Part shown: positions 15,956 through 23,370 of the stretch, piece by piece
Numbering within the stretch: position 1 is the first letter of the stretch
Layout of the letters: each line of letters begins with the position of its first letter
The notes under the pieces: generated by a model
Told to the model about the DNA's origin: nothing
Seen by the model: only the letters and a program-made list of their open reading frames with translations
Database searches by the model: none
Source of the DNA: Virgisporangium aurantiacum
GTDB taxonomy: Bacteria; Actinomycetota; Actinomycetes; Mycobacteriales; Micromonosporaceae
NCBI RefSeq assembly: GCF_016863635.1
Contig: NZ_BOPG01000012.1
Location: 372,001 to 436,000 of the forward strand
Reading direction: 5' to 3'
DNA: 64,000 nucleotides
Translations under genes and position numbers: made by a program

Positions 15956-16720
15956 GTGCTGCTCGACTTCTCCTCCCGCCCCGGAGCCGCCCTGGTCGTC
16001 GGCGCCACCGGCGGCATCGGATCCGCGGTGGCGCACCGCCTGGCCGCCGCCGGCAGCGCCCTCGCGCTGACCTACCGCACCGACGCCGCCACGGCGGACG
16101 CCCTCATCACCGCCCTGCCCGGTGAGCCGCATGCGTGGGCGCTTGATCTCACCGACGCGGCCGCCACGGCGCGGGTCGTCGCGGCGGCCGCCGAGCGGTA
16201 CGGCGGCCTGCACACGGTCGTGTACGCCGCCGGGCCGCACGTGCCGATGATCCACCTCAGCCGCGTCACCCCGGAGCAGTTCCGCGATCAGCTCACTGCC
16301 GACGCGGTCGGCTTCTTCACGCTCGTCTCGGCGGTGCTGCCGGCGCTACGTGAGAGCCGCGGCAGCCTCGTCGCCGTCACCACGGCCGCCACCCGGCGGT
16401 ACCCCGTGCGCGACGGGCTGTCGGCCGGTCCGAAGGGTGCCATCGAGGCGCTGGTGCGCGGGATCGCCGCCGAGGAGGGCCGGTTCGGCGTGCGCGCCAA
16501 CTGCGTCGGCCCAGGCATGACCACCGACGGCATGGCGGTGCGCCTGATCGCCAACGGCGACCTCGACGACGCCGCCCTCGACGCGGCGCGGAACAACATC
16601 CCGCTGGGCCGCTTCGGCACCGCGGACGACGTCGCCGCCGCCGTCACCTTCCTCGCGAGCGAGCAGGCGCGGTACATCACCGGCCAGAAGCTGGACGTCG
16701 ACGGCGGCTACGGCGTCTGA
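15956..16720 (+). CDS. Short-chain dehydrogenase/reductase (enoyl-ACP reductase-like)
   Basis: 254 residues with an atypical cofactor loop ALVVGATGGIGSAVAHRLA and TAATRRYPVRDGLSAGPKGA, where the catalytic Tyr/Lys region reads GLSAGPKGA: the usual Tyr is not at its normal place. C-terminus ITGQKLDVDGGYGV is normal SDR. GTG at 15956 follows TACGGT by 6 nt, so it may be leaderless. Divergent from the LLM gene across a KstR2-like site. The altered active site leaves its reaction uncertain. Confidence 0.75.
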   Translation: MLLDFSSRPGAALVVGATGGIGSAVAHRLAAAGSALALTYRTDAATADALITALPGEPHAWALDLTDAAATARVVAAAAERYGGLHTVVYAAGPHVPMIHLSRVTPEQFRDQLTADAVGFFTLVSAVLPALRESRGSLVAVTTAATRRYPVRDGLSAGPKGAIEALVRGIAAEEGRFGVRANCVGPGMTTDGMAVRLIANGDLDDAALDAARNNIPLGRFGTADDVAAAVTFLASEQARYITGQKLDVDGGYGV

Positions 16721-16730
16721 CCGCCGTTCC

Positions 16731-17456
16731 TCAAGGCGTTTCGATCTCCTCCAGTTCGACGCCCACCGCGTGCTGGTACGCGCGGTCCAGCGCCCGGCCG
16801 CCGCCCTCCTCCGTGGCCACCACGGCACCCCGGATCAGCACGTACCCGCGGTCGATGACGCGCCGGGACGCGCCCAGGGCGGGCTCGGCCATCACCACCG
16901 CCACACCGTCGTCGGCGGCGAGCCGGGCGACGGTGTCGGCCAGTTCCCGCACGATCAGCGGCGCGAGCCCGGTCATCATCTCGTCGAGCAGCAGCACCCG
17001 GGGTTTGCCCATCAGCGCCCGGGTGACCACCAGCATCTGCTGCTCACCGCCGGACAGCACGCCGACCAGACTTTTCAAACGCGTACGCAGGATCGGGAAC
17101 CGGTCGACCGCCTCGTCGACCGCCGACCGGGGCAGCCGCAGCAGTTCGGCCATCACCTGGAGGTTGTCGGCGACGTTCAACCGCGGGAACAGCTGCCGCC
17201 CCTGCGGCACGATCGCGATGCCCGCGCGGGCCCGGGCGGCGGGGCGCAACGAGCTCACGTCCTCGCCGTCCAGAAAGATCTTTCCGGACGCGGGGACGGA
17301 TCCGTACGCGGCCAGCAGCAGGCTGCTCTTGCCGGCGCCGTTCGGCCCGACGAGCGCGGTGACGCTGCCGCCCGGCACCGTGAGGTCCACATCGGACAGT
17401 GCGCTGCTGTGTCCATATCGGACGGTGAGCCCCTCGACCCGCAACTCATGCGCCAT
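16731..17456 (-). CDS. LIV-type ABC transporter ATPase (LivF-like)
   Basis: 241 residues. Walker A GPNGAGKSSL near residue 37, Q-loop VPQGRQLFPRLNV, signature LSGGEQQML and Walker B RVLLLDEMMTGLAP. LivF class ATPases pair with LivG to power hydrophobic amino acid/amide or acid import. It starts 11 bp inside livG. Last gene of the SBP-livH-livM-livG-livF operon that begins at a perfect KstR2 site, so a steroid-derived cargo is more likely than leucine. Confidence 0.88.
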   Translation of the reverse strand: MAHELRVEGLTVRYGHSSALSDVDLTVPGGSVTALVGPNGAGKSSLLLAAYGSVPASGKIFLDGEDVSSLRPAARARAGIAIVPQGRQLFPRLNVADNLQVMAELLRLPRSAVDEAVDRFPILRTRLKSLVGVLSGGEQQMLVVTRALMGKPRVLLLDEMMTGLAPLIVRELADTVARLAADDGVAVVMAEPALGASRRVIDRGYVLIRGAVVATEEGGGRALDRAYQHAVGVELEEIETP

Positions 17457-18243
17457 GAGGCACCTCTTCGTCCTCGTCGGAGTCCGCGACCCCGAAGTAG
17501 ACCTGCTGCATCTGCGGGCTCGCCAGGCACTCGCGCGGATCGCCGTCGAACACGGCCCGGCCGCGGTCGAGCAGCATGATGCGATCGACGAGCCCGGCGA
17601 CGAGGTCGACGTTGTGGTCGACCAGGATCACCGCGTGCCCGCGCCGCTGCACGGTGCGGATGACGTCGATGATGCCCGCGACGCCGGACGCGTCGGAGCC
17701 CGCGAACGGCTCGTCGAGCAGCATGACGACCGGGTCGGACCCGAGTGCCCGGCCCACCTCGACCAGCCGCTGCTCGCCCAGCGTCAGGTCGCCGGCCTCG
17801 CGCTCCAGGTCGGACAGACCCAACTCGGACGCGATCGTTTCGACCGCCGACGTGTCCTCGGCCATCGACGGGCGGAGGATGCCGAGCGCCGCGGCGAGCG
17901 TCATGCGCCACGGGTTCGGCATGCGCCGGGCCGCCCGGCCGAGCAGCAGGTTGTCGCGCACCGACAGTTCCAGCGCCAGTTGCGGGTACTGGAACGTGCG
18001 GGCGAGGCCGGCGCGCGCCCGTTTCGACGCCGGACCGCTGAGCCGGTTGCCGCGCAGCGTCAGCGTTCCGGCGCTGGCGGTCTGCGCGCCGGAGATGAGG
18101 TCGACGAGCGTGGTCTTGCCGGCGCCGTTCGGCCCGACGAGGCCGAGGATCTCGCCGGCGCCCAGGTGCAGCGAGACGTCGTCGAGCGCCACCACGCCGC
18201 CGTAGCGCTTGGTGAGGCCGGTGCCCACGAGCAACTCAGCCAC
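17446..18243 (-). CDS. LIV-type ABC transporter ATPase (LivG-like)
   Basis: 265 residues. Walker A GPNGAGKTTLVDLI, the extended LivG insert with ARTFQYPQLALELSVRDN, signature LTLGEQRLVEVGRAL (LTLGE replaces LSGGQ, as in several LivG proteins) and Walker B VMLLDEPFAG. GTG start overlaps the livM stop by 8 bp. Partner of the downstream LivF-like ATPase. Confidence 0.88.
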   Translation of the reverse strand: MAELLVGTGLTKRYGGVVALDDVSLHLGAGEILGLVGPNGAGKTTLVDLISGAQTASAGTLTLRGNRLSGPASKRARAGLARTFQYPQLALELSVRDNLLLGRAARRMPNPWRMTLAAALGILRPSMAEDTSAVETIASELGLSDLEREAGDLTLGEQRLVEVGRALGSDPVVMLLDEPFAGSDASGVAGIIDVIRTVQRRGHAVILVDHNVDLVAGLVDRIMLLDRGRAVFDGDPRECLASPQMQQVYFGVADSDEDEEVPHGA

Positions 18244-19195
18244 GGCGCACCCACCCCACCGGGACCCGCTTGCGTAACGCGTCGGCGTAGCCGACGATCC
18301 CGCGCGGCGCGATCAGCATGATGACGAGCACCCCCAGGGCGAGGATCAGCGTGCCGCTGGTGGCGACGGCCGGGAAGTTGAGCGTCAACTGCACGGCGAG
18401 CGTCGCGCCGACCACCGCGCCCCACGGCGTTCCCGCGCCGCCGATCAGCGGCATGAAGATGGCCAGGAACACCAGGTTCAGCGTGAACGTCTCCGGCGCC
18501 ACGCTGCCCGCGGCGTAGGTGAACAGGCCGCCGCCGATCGCGGCGACCGCGGCCCCGATCGCGAGCGCCACGAGCGTCAGCACCGGAACCCGCACCCCGG
18601 CGGCCTCCACCGCCGCCGGCGCGTCGCGCATCGTCCGGACGACCACGCCCCACGGCGAGAGCCGCAACCGGTCGAGCAGGAACGCCACCACGCACACGAG
18701 CAACGCCGACCCGACCACCACCTGGTACGCCGACGGCTCCCAGCCGAGCAGGTTCAGCGCGCGGATGTTCCCGAGCCCGCCGGAACCGCCGGAGATGCCC
18801 TCGGCGTCGACCAGCCACGCGGAGAACGCGAGCCCGAAGAGGAGGGTCACGGCCGCGAGGAAGAACCCGGACAGCCGGCGGGTGACCAGTCCCAACAGGA
18901 CGGCCAGGGCCGCCGCGACGATCGGGCCGACGATCCAGGCCAGCGCCAGCGGGAGCCCGGTGCGGTTGGACAGCAGCCCGACGGCGTAGCCGCCGATGCC
19001 GGCGTAGGCGCCGTACGCCATCGACAGCGAACCGGCCATCAGGTACGGCACGTACATGCCGAGCGCGACGAGCGCGTACGTCGCGGTGGTCGTCACGAGC
19101 GTCTGCTTGTAGCCGTCGCCACCCACCCACAGCAACATGGCGACGACCCCGGCCACGCCCAGAACCAGGCCGCCCAACCCCGGAGTTCTACGCAC
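18236..19195 (-). CDS. LIV-type ABC transporter permease (LivM-like)
   Basis: 319 residues, mostly hydrophobic helices. The LivM fingerprint SLSMAYGAYAGIGGYAVGLLSNRTG near residues 55-80 (first 20 residues diagnostic) and PWGVVVRTMRDAPAAVEAAGV are present. Forms the membrane channel with the LivH-like protein, with which it overlaps by 8 bp (TAG stop of livH inside its start region). GTG start. Confidence 0.87.
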   Translation of the reverse strand: MRRTPGLGGLVLGVAGVVAMLLWVGGDGYKQTLVTTTATYALVALGMYVPYLMAGSLSMAYGAYAGIGGYAVGLLSNRTGLPLALAWIVGPIVAAALAVLLGLVTRRLSGFFLAAVTLLFGLAFSAWLVDAEGISGGSGGLGNIRALNLLGWEPSAYQVVVGSALLVCVVAFLLDRLRLSPWGVVVRTMRDAPAAVEAAGVRVPVLTLVALAIGAAVAAIGGGLFTYAAGSVAPETFTLNLVFLAIFMPLIGGAGTPWGAVVGATLAVQLTLNFPAVATSGTLILALGVLVIMLIAPRGIVGYADALRKRVPVGWVRRG

Positions 19196-20063
19196 GGACC
19201 CTCCTCACGAACAGCCCCTGCGGTTTGAACGCGAAGAACACGAGGGCGACCAGCAGCATCCCGTACACGTGGGACTGGCCGCCGAAGTAGTAGGGGACGA
19301 ACACCTCCAGCCCGCCGAGCACCAGCCCGCCGAGCAGCGGTGCCCACAGCGATCCGGTGCCGCCGACGACCATCGCGAGGAAGCCGCTGAGCGTCCAGGA
19401 CAGGCCCGACAGCGATCCGACGCCGGCCTTCGGCGCGAACAGGATTCCGGTGACGGCGGCGAGCAGACCGGACACCAGGAACGCGATCAGCCGGATCCGG
19501 TTCACCGGAAGGCCGAGCAGCGACGCGGCGTGGGTGCTGTCGCCGACCGCGCGCAGCAACCGGCCGGTGCGGGTGTACCGGATCCCCAGCGCCGCACCGG
19601 TGAACACCACGGCGGTCATCACGAACAACAGCACCGAACTCGGCTGCAGCGTGCTCGACCCGACCTTCACCGGGTCGAACGTCGCCAGGCTCTGCCCCGG
19701 CAGCGTGACGTAGCCGAAGAGATAGCCGGCGAGTTGCTGGATCGCGAACAGCACGGCCGCGACCGCGACCAGCGCGGGCAGTTCACCCTTGCCCGACCGT
19801 TTCTGCACCGGCCGCACCACGGCGAGTTCGGTGGCGGCGGCGAGCGCCATCGTCACCAGGACGGCCACCCCGGCGGCGGCCCAGACCCCCATGTCCCGCT
19901 CGATCACGAGCCAGGACGTGCACAGCCCGCCCATCATCGCGTACGGGCCGATGGCGAAGTTGAAGAAGCCCGCGCCCACCAGCGTGAGGTAGTACGCGAG
20001 CGCGAGCAGGCCGAAGAAGCAGCCCATCTCCAGCGCGGACAGCCACAGCTGCGGTTGGCTCAC
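19188..20063 (-). CDS. LIV-type ABC transporter permease (LivH-like)
   Basis: 291 residues with about eight membrane segments. LALAYYLTLVGAGFFNFAIG near residue 20 and the EAA-type loop RYTRTGRLLRAVGDSTHAAS, GLPVNRIRL identify LivH permeases. GTG at 20063 follows GGGAGGACCT. A strong stem-loop lies between it and the binding-protein gene upstream. Confidence 0.87.
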   Translation of the reverse strand: MSQPQLWLSALEMGCFFGLLALAYYLTLVGAGFFNFAIGPYAMMGGLCTSWLVIERDMGVWAAAGVAVLVTMALAAATELAVVRPVQKRSGKGELPALVAVAAVLFAIQQLAGYLFGYVTLPGQSLATFDPVKVGSSTLQPSSVLLFVMTAVVFTGAALGIRYTRTGRLLRAVGDSTHAASLLGLPVNRIRLIAFLVSGLLAAVTGILFAPKAGVGSLSGLSWTLSGFLAMVVGGTGSLWAPLLGGLVLGGLEVFVPYYFGGQSHVYGMLLVALVFFAFKPQGLFVRRVRA

Positions 20064-20080
20064 AGGTCCTCCCTAAACCG

Positions 20081-20104
20081 TGGGGCGGCCGTATGGCCGC
20101 CCCA
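20081..20104. terminator. Stem-loop between binding-protein gene and livH
   Basis: TGGGGCGGCC (20081-20090), 4-nt loop, GGCCGCCCCA (20095-20104): a perfect 10-bp GC stem in the 56-bp gap. No T-run follows on either strand, so it more likely acts as a partial terminator or mRNA stabiliser that raises the level of the binding protein above the permeases. Confidence 0.6.
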
Positions 20105-20119
20105 CCGCCCGACAACAGA

Positions 20120-21337
20120 TCAACACGGCGGCTGGTAGGTGCCCCATGGTCCCTTCGGCTTGTTGTCGCTGCCGAATTCGATGAGCGACAGCCCGCACAG
20201 GCCGTCGGCGCCGAGGTGCTTGGTGGCCGAGAACGACAGGGTGAAGCTTCCCTGCCCGAACGTCGCCGGCATCTTGGTGATGCCCTGGATCGCCTCGTTG
20301 ATCTTCTTCGGATCGTCGCTGCCGGCCTTCTCGATGGCGGCCTTCAGCAACTGCACCGTGTCCCACGCCTGCGCGTCGTACGCGGTGATCTCGTAGTCGT
20401 CACCGTTCTTCTTCTTGAGGAACTTCACCAGTTCCTGGGTGCGCGGGTTCTGCGAGTTGATGGACCCCATGAAGATGAGCCCGTTCAACGCACCCTGGTT
20501 CGCGAGCTTCCACGACGCCGGCTGGTTGCCGATCGACGCGAGCGAGAACCGCGGCTTGCCGCCCAGTTGCGACGCGAGCGTGTTCTGCGCCAGCACCTCG
20601 AACGCGCCGCCGACGCTGGTGACCATCACCGCGTCCGGGTTGGCGTTCTTCAGCCGGGCGACCTGTGCCGAGAGGTCCGACGCGGCGGCCGCGCCCTTCT
20701 CGTTCGCCACGATCTGGACGCACGACATCTGGTCGAAGAGGGCCTTGTTCAGCGCCGCGATGGTGGCCGTGTCGTCGGCGAGCACGCCGATCTTCTTGAT
20801 GCCGGCCTTCTCGAACGCTCCACAGTAGACCTTCGCCCAGTCGTTGGTGGTGTTCGCGAGCATGTAGATGAGTTCGTTGTTCGGCGGGGCGACGAGCGTC
20901 GCGGTGACGCCGGTCGGCGCGATCGCCGGCAGGCCGAGCCCGGCGAGCTGACCCTTGGCCTGGATGATCGCCGCGCTGCCGCTCTGCAGCAGCAGCACCT
21001 TGGCGCCCTGGCTGCCGAGCTTCTGCAGCGTCGCCGGCACCTTGGTCGGGTCGCTCTCGTCGTTCTCGACAACCAGTTTGATGGGACGGCCGAGCACGCC
21101 GCCCTTGTCGTTGAGGTCCTGGATCGCCGCGCGGATCGTCTTGCCCGCGATGACGCTGTAGGACGCGCCGGGACCGGTGCTGTCCTCGTCCATCCCGACG
21201 ACGATCGGTTCGCCCTTGGCGCTACCGGTGTCGGGGGTGTCGGACCCGGAGTTGCTCGGCCCGCATCCGGCGGCGGCGAGCGCCAGCGCAGTCACACCGA
21301 CTGCGAGCCGCACCGCCCTGCTCCTTCTCAGACCCAT
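20120..21337 (-). CDS. LIV-type ABC transporter substrate-binding lipoprotein
   Basis: 405 residues. Signal peptide with lipobox LAAAGC, Cys25 as lipidation site, then a periplasmic-binding type I fold: EPIVVGMDEDSTGPGA, IQDLNDKGGVLGRPIKLVV, DESDPTKVP. ATG at 21337 follows AAGGTGGG. First gene of the transporter operon and 114 bp downstream of a perfect KstR2 operator. In Rhodococcus an ABC system (CamABCD) recovers two-ring steroid acids; this one may do the same, but specificity is inferred from regulation only. Confidence 0.88.
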   Translation of the reverse strand: MGLRRSRAVRLAVGVTALALAAAGCGPSNSGSDTPDTGSAKGEPIVVGMDEDSTGPGASYSVIAGKTIRAAIQDLNDKGGVLGRPIKLVVENDESDPTKVPATLQKLGSQGAKVLLLQSGSAAIIQAKGQLAGLGLPAIAPTGVTATLVAPPNNELIYMLANTTNDWAKVYCGAFEKAGIKKIGVLADDTATIAALNKALFDQMSCVQIVANEKGAAAASDLSAQVARLKNANPDAVMVTSVGGAFEVLAQNTLASQLGGKPRFSLASIGNQPASWKLANQGALNGLIFMGSINSQNPRTQELVKFLKKKNGDDYEITAYDAQAWDTVQLLKAAIEKAGSDDPKKINEAIQGITKMPATFGQGSFTLSFSATKHLGADGLCGLSLIEFGSDNKPKGPWGTYQPPC

Positions 21338-21450
21338 GTGCCCACCTTGGTTATTCAGGTCCTGATCTGTCGGGGTATCGCCGGGGTGCTGGCCTGAAGT
21401 GGCGCACGGATCGGCGGCCGGAACTGCTCAGCAGCTCCGCGTCGTTATGT

Positions 21451-21464
21451 AGCAAGCGCTTGTT
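21451..21464. promoter_or_regulatory. KstR2 operator upstream of the LIV-type transporter
   Basis: AGCAAGCGCTTGTT matches every fixed base of AnCAAGnnCTTGnT. It lies 114 bp upstream of the binding-protein start. As at ipdA, a TA-starting hexamer (TACATA, 21451-21446 on the minus strand) begins at the operator edge and may be the -10. Confidence 0.8.
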
Positions 21465-21544
21465 TGTGTCATCCTGCTTACGGGCATGCTTCGTGTCAAG
21501 CGTCACAACGGCAGACTTGATCACGGATAGGTCAAGGGCTTCGA

Positions 21545-22384
21545 TCAGCGCAAATGCGTTGCCGGGACGTCGACCCGCGTCGCGAGGATCCGGCCGGTGC
21601 GGGTGCGCCGGGACTCCTCGGGCATCCAGGTGGCCGCGACGCACACGAACAGGGTGCGGCCGTCGTCGCCGCCGAGGACGCACGAGTAGGCGCCGGCGTC
21701 ACCCGTCGACCGGCGGTCGAGGATCTCGCCGCCCTCGCGGACCCGGATCACCTCGTTCGTCGACCACGACGCGAACCACACGGCGCCCTCGGCGTCGAGG
21801 CAGATGCCGTCGGGCGACTCGGGTCCCAACGATGCGAACAGCCGCCGACTGGTCAGCGTCCCGTCGGGTTCGATGTCGAACCGGGTGAGGCGGGGCGGGT
21901 CGGCGCGGGTCTCGGCGATGACGAGCGTGCCGTCGCCGATGGCCGCGCCGTTCGGGAACTCCAGCCCGGTCGCCGCGACCACGACCGTGCCGTCCGGGTG
22001 GACGAGCGCGAGGTCGGCCGGCGTGATCGGCGTGCCCGGCGGGGTGCCATCACCGAAGTTGCCGACGTAGGCGCGGCCCTGCGCGTCGACGACCATGTCG
22101 TTGCAGTGCCAGGTCGCGATGTGGCCGAGGTCGGCGTGTCCGGTGAGGCCGTCGGGGTCGAGGCGCAGCAGGCGGCGGTCGTGCATGGAGACGACGAGCA
22201 GGCGCCCGTCCGGCAGCCAGCCGAGCCCCGCCGGATCGCCCGGCACGCGAACCACCTCGGTGACGCGGCCCGGGCCGTCGACCCGGAACACGCGCTCGTC
22301 GTGCATGTCGGAGAACCACAGGTGACCGTCGTGCCAGCGAGCGGCTTCCGGAAAAGCGAGTCCGGTGACGTGCTCCTCGAACAT
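21545..22384 (-). CDS. SMP-30/gluconolactonase-family lactonase
   Basis: 279 residues forming a six-bladed propeller of the SMP-30 family. Putative metal ligands are seen: Glu in GLAFPEAARW near residue 13, Asn in LEFPNGAAI, and Asp in SPDGICLD. Such enzymes hydrolyse lactones. ATG at 22384 follows GGGAGG; the longer in-frame reading to 23314 overlaps the divergent SDR and is rejected. Placed behind a perfect KstR2 site, it may open a steroid-derived lactone such as the delta-lactone of 5-hydroxy-HIP (HIL); this is a hypothesis. Confidence 0.82.
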   Translation of the reverse strand: MFEEHVTGLAFPEAARWHDGHLWFSDMHDERVFRVDGPGRVTEVVRVPGDPAGLGWLPDGRLLVVSMHDRRLLRLDPDGLTGHADLGHIATWHCNDMVVDAQGRAYVGNFGDGTPPGTPITPADLALVHPDGTVVVAATGLEFPNGAAIGDGTLVIAETRADPPRLTRFDIEPDGTLTSRRLFASLGPESPDGICLDAEGAVWFASWSTNEVIRVREGGEILDRRSTGDAGAYSCVLGGDDGRTLFVCVAATWMPEESRRTRTGRILATRVDVPATHLR

Positions 22385-22423
22385 GCTGACCTCCCGGGTT
22401 ACGATGCGGTGGTTCGTGATCGT

Positions 22424-22437
22424 AGCAAGCGCTTGGT
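22424..22437. promoter_or_regulatory. KstR2 operator between lactonase and SDR
   Basis: AGCAAGCGCTTGGT, identical to the ipdA/kstR2 site. The minus-strand -10-like TACGAT (22424-22419) starts on its first base, 40 bp ahead of the lactonase ATG. The plus-strand SDR starts 28 bp beyond it. Confidence 0.82.
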
Positions 22438-22465
22438 TGTCCAGTTCTCGCCCAAGGAGGGCCTC

Positions 22466-23197
22466 ATGCCGGACATCGCCCTCGGTTTCCAACCCGGAGA
22501 CACGATTGTCGTCACGGGTGCGGGCAGCGGAATCGGTCGTTCGGTGGCGGTACAGGCCGCACGGGTCGGTCTCCACGTCTCCGCCTGGGACCTCAACCCC
22601 GCGACCCTCGCGGCCACCGTCGAGACCATCACGGCCGCCGGCGGCACGGCGGCCGCCGTCGTGGCCGATGTGGGCGATCCGGTCGCGGTCGCGGCCGGAT
22701 TCGAGGTGACGCCCACAGCGCGCCTCCTCGTGAACAACGCGGGCCCGCCCAGCTCGGTGGACCTCGACTTCGAGGCCGCCCTGGCGCTCGCCGTCGGCAG
22801 CATGCGCCGGATGACCGAGGCGTGGCTGGCGACGGGCCCGCCGGCCGGCGCCAGCGTGGTCAACCTCGCGTCGGTGGCCGGCAACTTCATCGGCACCGGC
22901 TCCGACTGGTACACCACGGCGAAGGCCGCGATCGCCGGCTACACCCGCTACCTGGCCGCGTACCGCAGCGGCGAGGTGCGCGCCAACGCCGTCGCCCCCG
23001 GCATGACCGACACTCCCCGGATCGCCGGCTTCGCCGACAGCGACATGGGCAAGCGGGTGCTGGCCCGCATCCCCTTCGGCCGCATGGGCGACCCCGACGA
23101 GGTCGCGTGGGCGATCCTGTTCCTGCTCTCGCCGCTGGCGTCCTACATCAACGGCGTCCTGCTCCCCGTCGACGGCGGCTGGATGGTCACCCAGTAG
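22466..23197 (+). CDS. Short-chain dehydrogenase/reductase sharing the lactonase operator
   Basis: 243-residue SDR: TIVVTGAGSGIGRSVAVQAA, NNAGPPSSVD, catalytic S...Y...K (NLASVAGN, then WYTTAKAA) and C-terminal LPVDGGWMVTQ. AAGGAGG (22454-22460) precedes the ATG by 5 bp, an ideal site. Divergent from the lactonase over a perfect KstR2 site, so the two probably act on the same or successive compounds. A REP-like hairpin follows the stop. Confidence 0.84.
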   Translation: MPDIALGFQPGDTIVVTGAGSGIGRSVAVQAARVGLHVSAWDLNPATLAATVETITAAGGTAAAVVADVGDPVAVAAGFEVTPTARLLVNNAGPPSSVDLDFEAALALAVGSMRRMTEAWLATGPPAGASVVNLASVAGNFIGTGSDWYTTAKAAIAGYTRYLAAYRSGEVRANAVAPGMTDTPRIAGFADSDMGKRVLARIPFGRMGDPDEVAWAILFLLSPLASYINGVLLPVDGGWMVTQ

Positions 23198-23226
23198 GGC
23201 GGTGGCCGCTCCTGCCCCGGCCACGC

Positions 23227-23274
23227 GATCTTGGACTCCGTGCGGTGCCCCAGGCCCGCCGGGAGTCCAAGATC
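23227..23274. repeat. REP-like palindrome GATCTTGGACTCC...GGAGTCCAAGATC, copy A
   Basis: Perfect 13-bp arms (23227-23239 and 23262-23274) around a 22-bp GC-rich loop, downstream of the SDR stop. The same arms recur at 47032-47081, where they lie between divergent genes, so it is a repeat family and not just a terminator, although it could terminate here. Confidence 0.75.
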
Positions 23275-23307
23275 TACTCAAGCGCGGGCGGAGAGTGAAA
23301 ATGAGTG

Positions 23308-23336
23308 TTGACATGGGGCTGCCGCGATCGTAATTT
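23308..23336 (+). promoter_or_regulatory. Near-consensus sigma-A promoter of the amino-sugar operon
   Basis: TTGACA (23308-23313), 17-bp spacer, TAATTT (23331-23336). A full-consensus -35 with ideal spacing is rare in this window. Transcription would begin near 23343, about 28 nt before the regulator start codon. Confidence 0.75.
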
Positions 23337-23338
23337 TC

Positions 23339-23360
23339 TTCATCACGGGAACGTGGTGAA
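23339..23360. promoter_or_regulatory. Candidate RpiR/MurR operator
   Basis: Imperfect inverted repeat TTCATCAC (23339-23346) and GTGGTGAA (23353-23360), 7 of 8 pairs, 6-bp centre. It overlaps the expected transcription start just downstream of the -10, a suitable place for autorepression by the adjacent regulator. Confidence 0.45.
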
Positions 23361-23370
23361 AGGAATTTTG

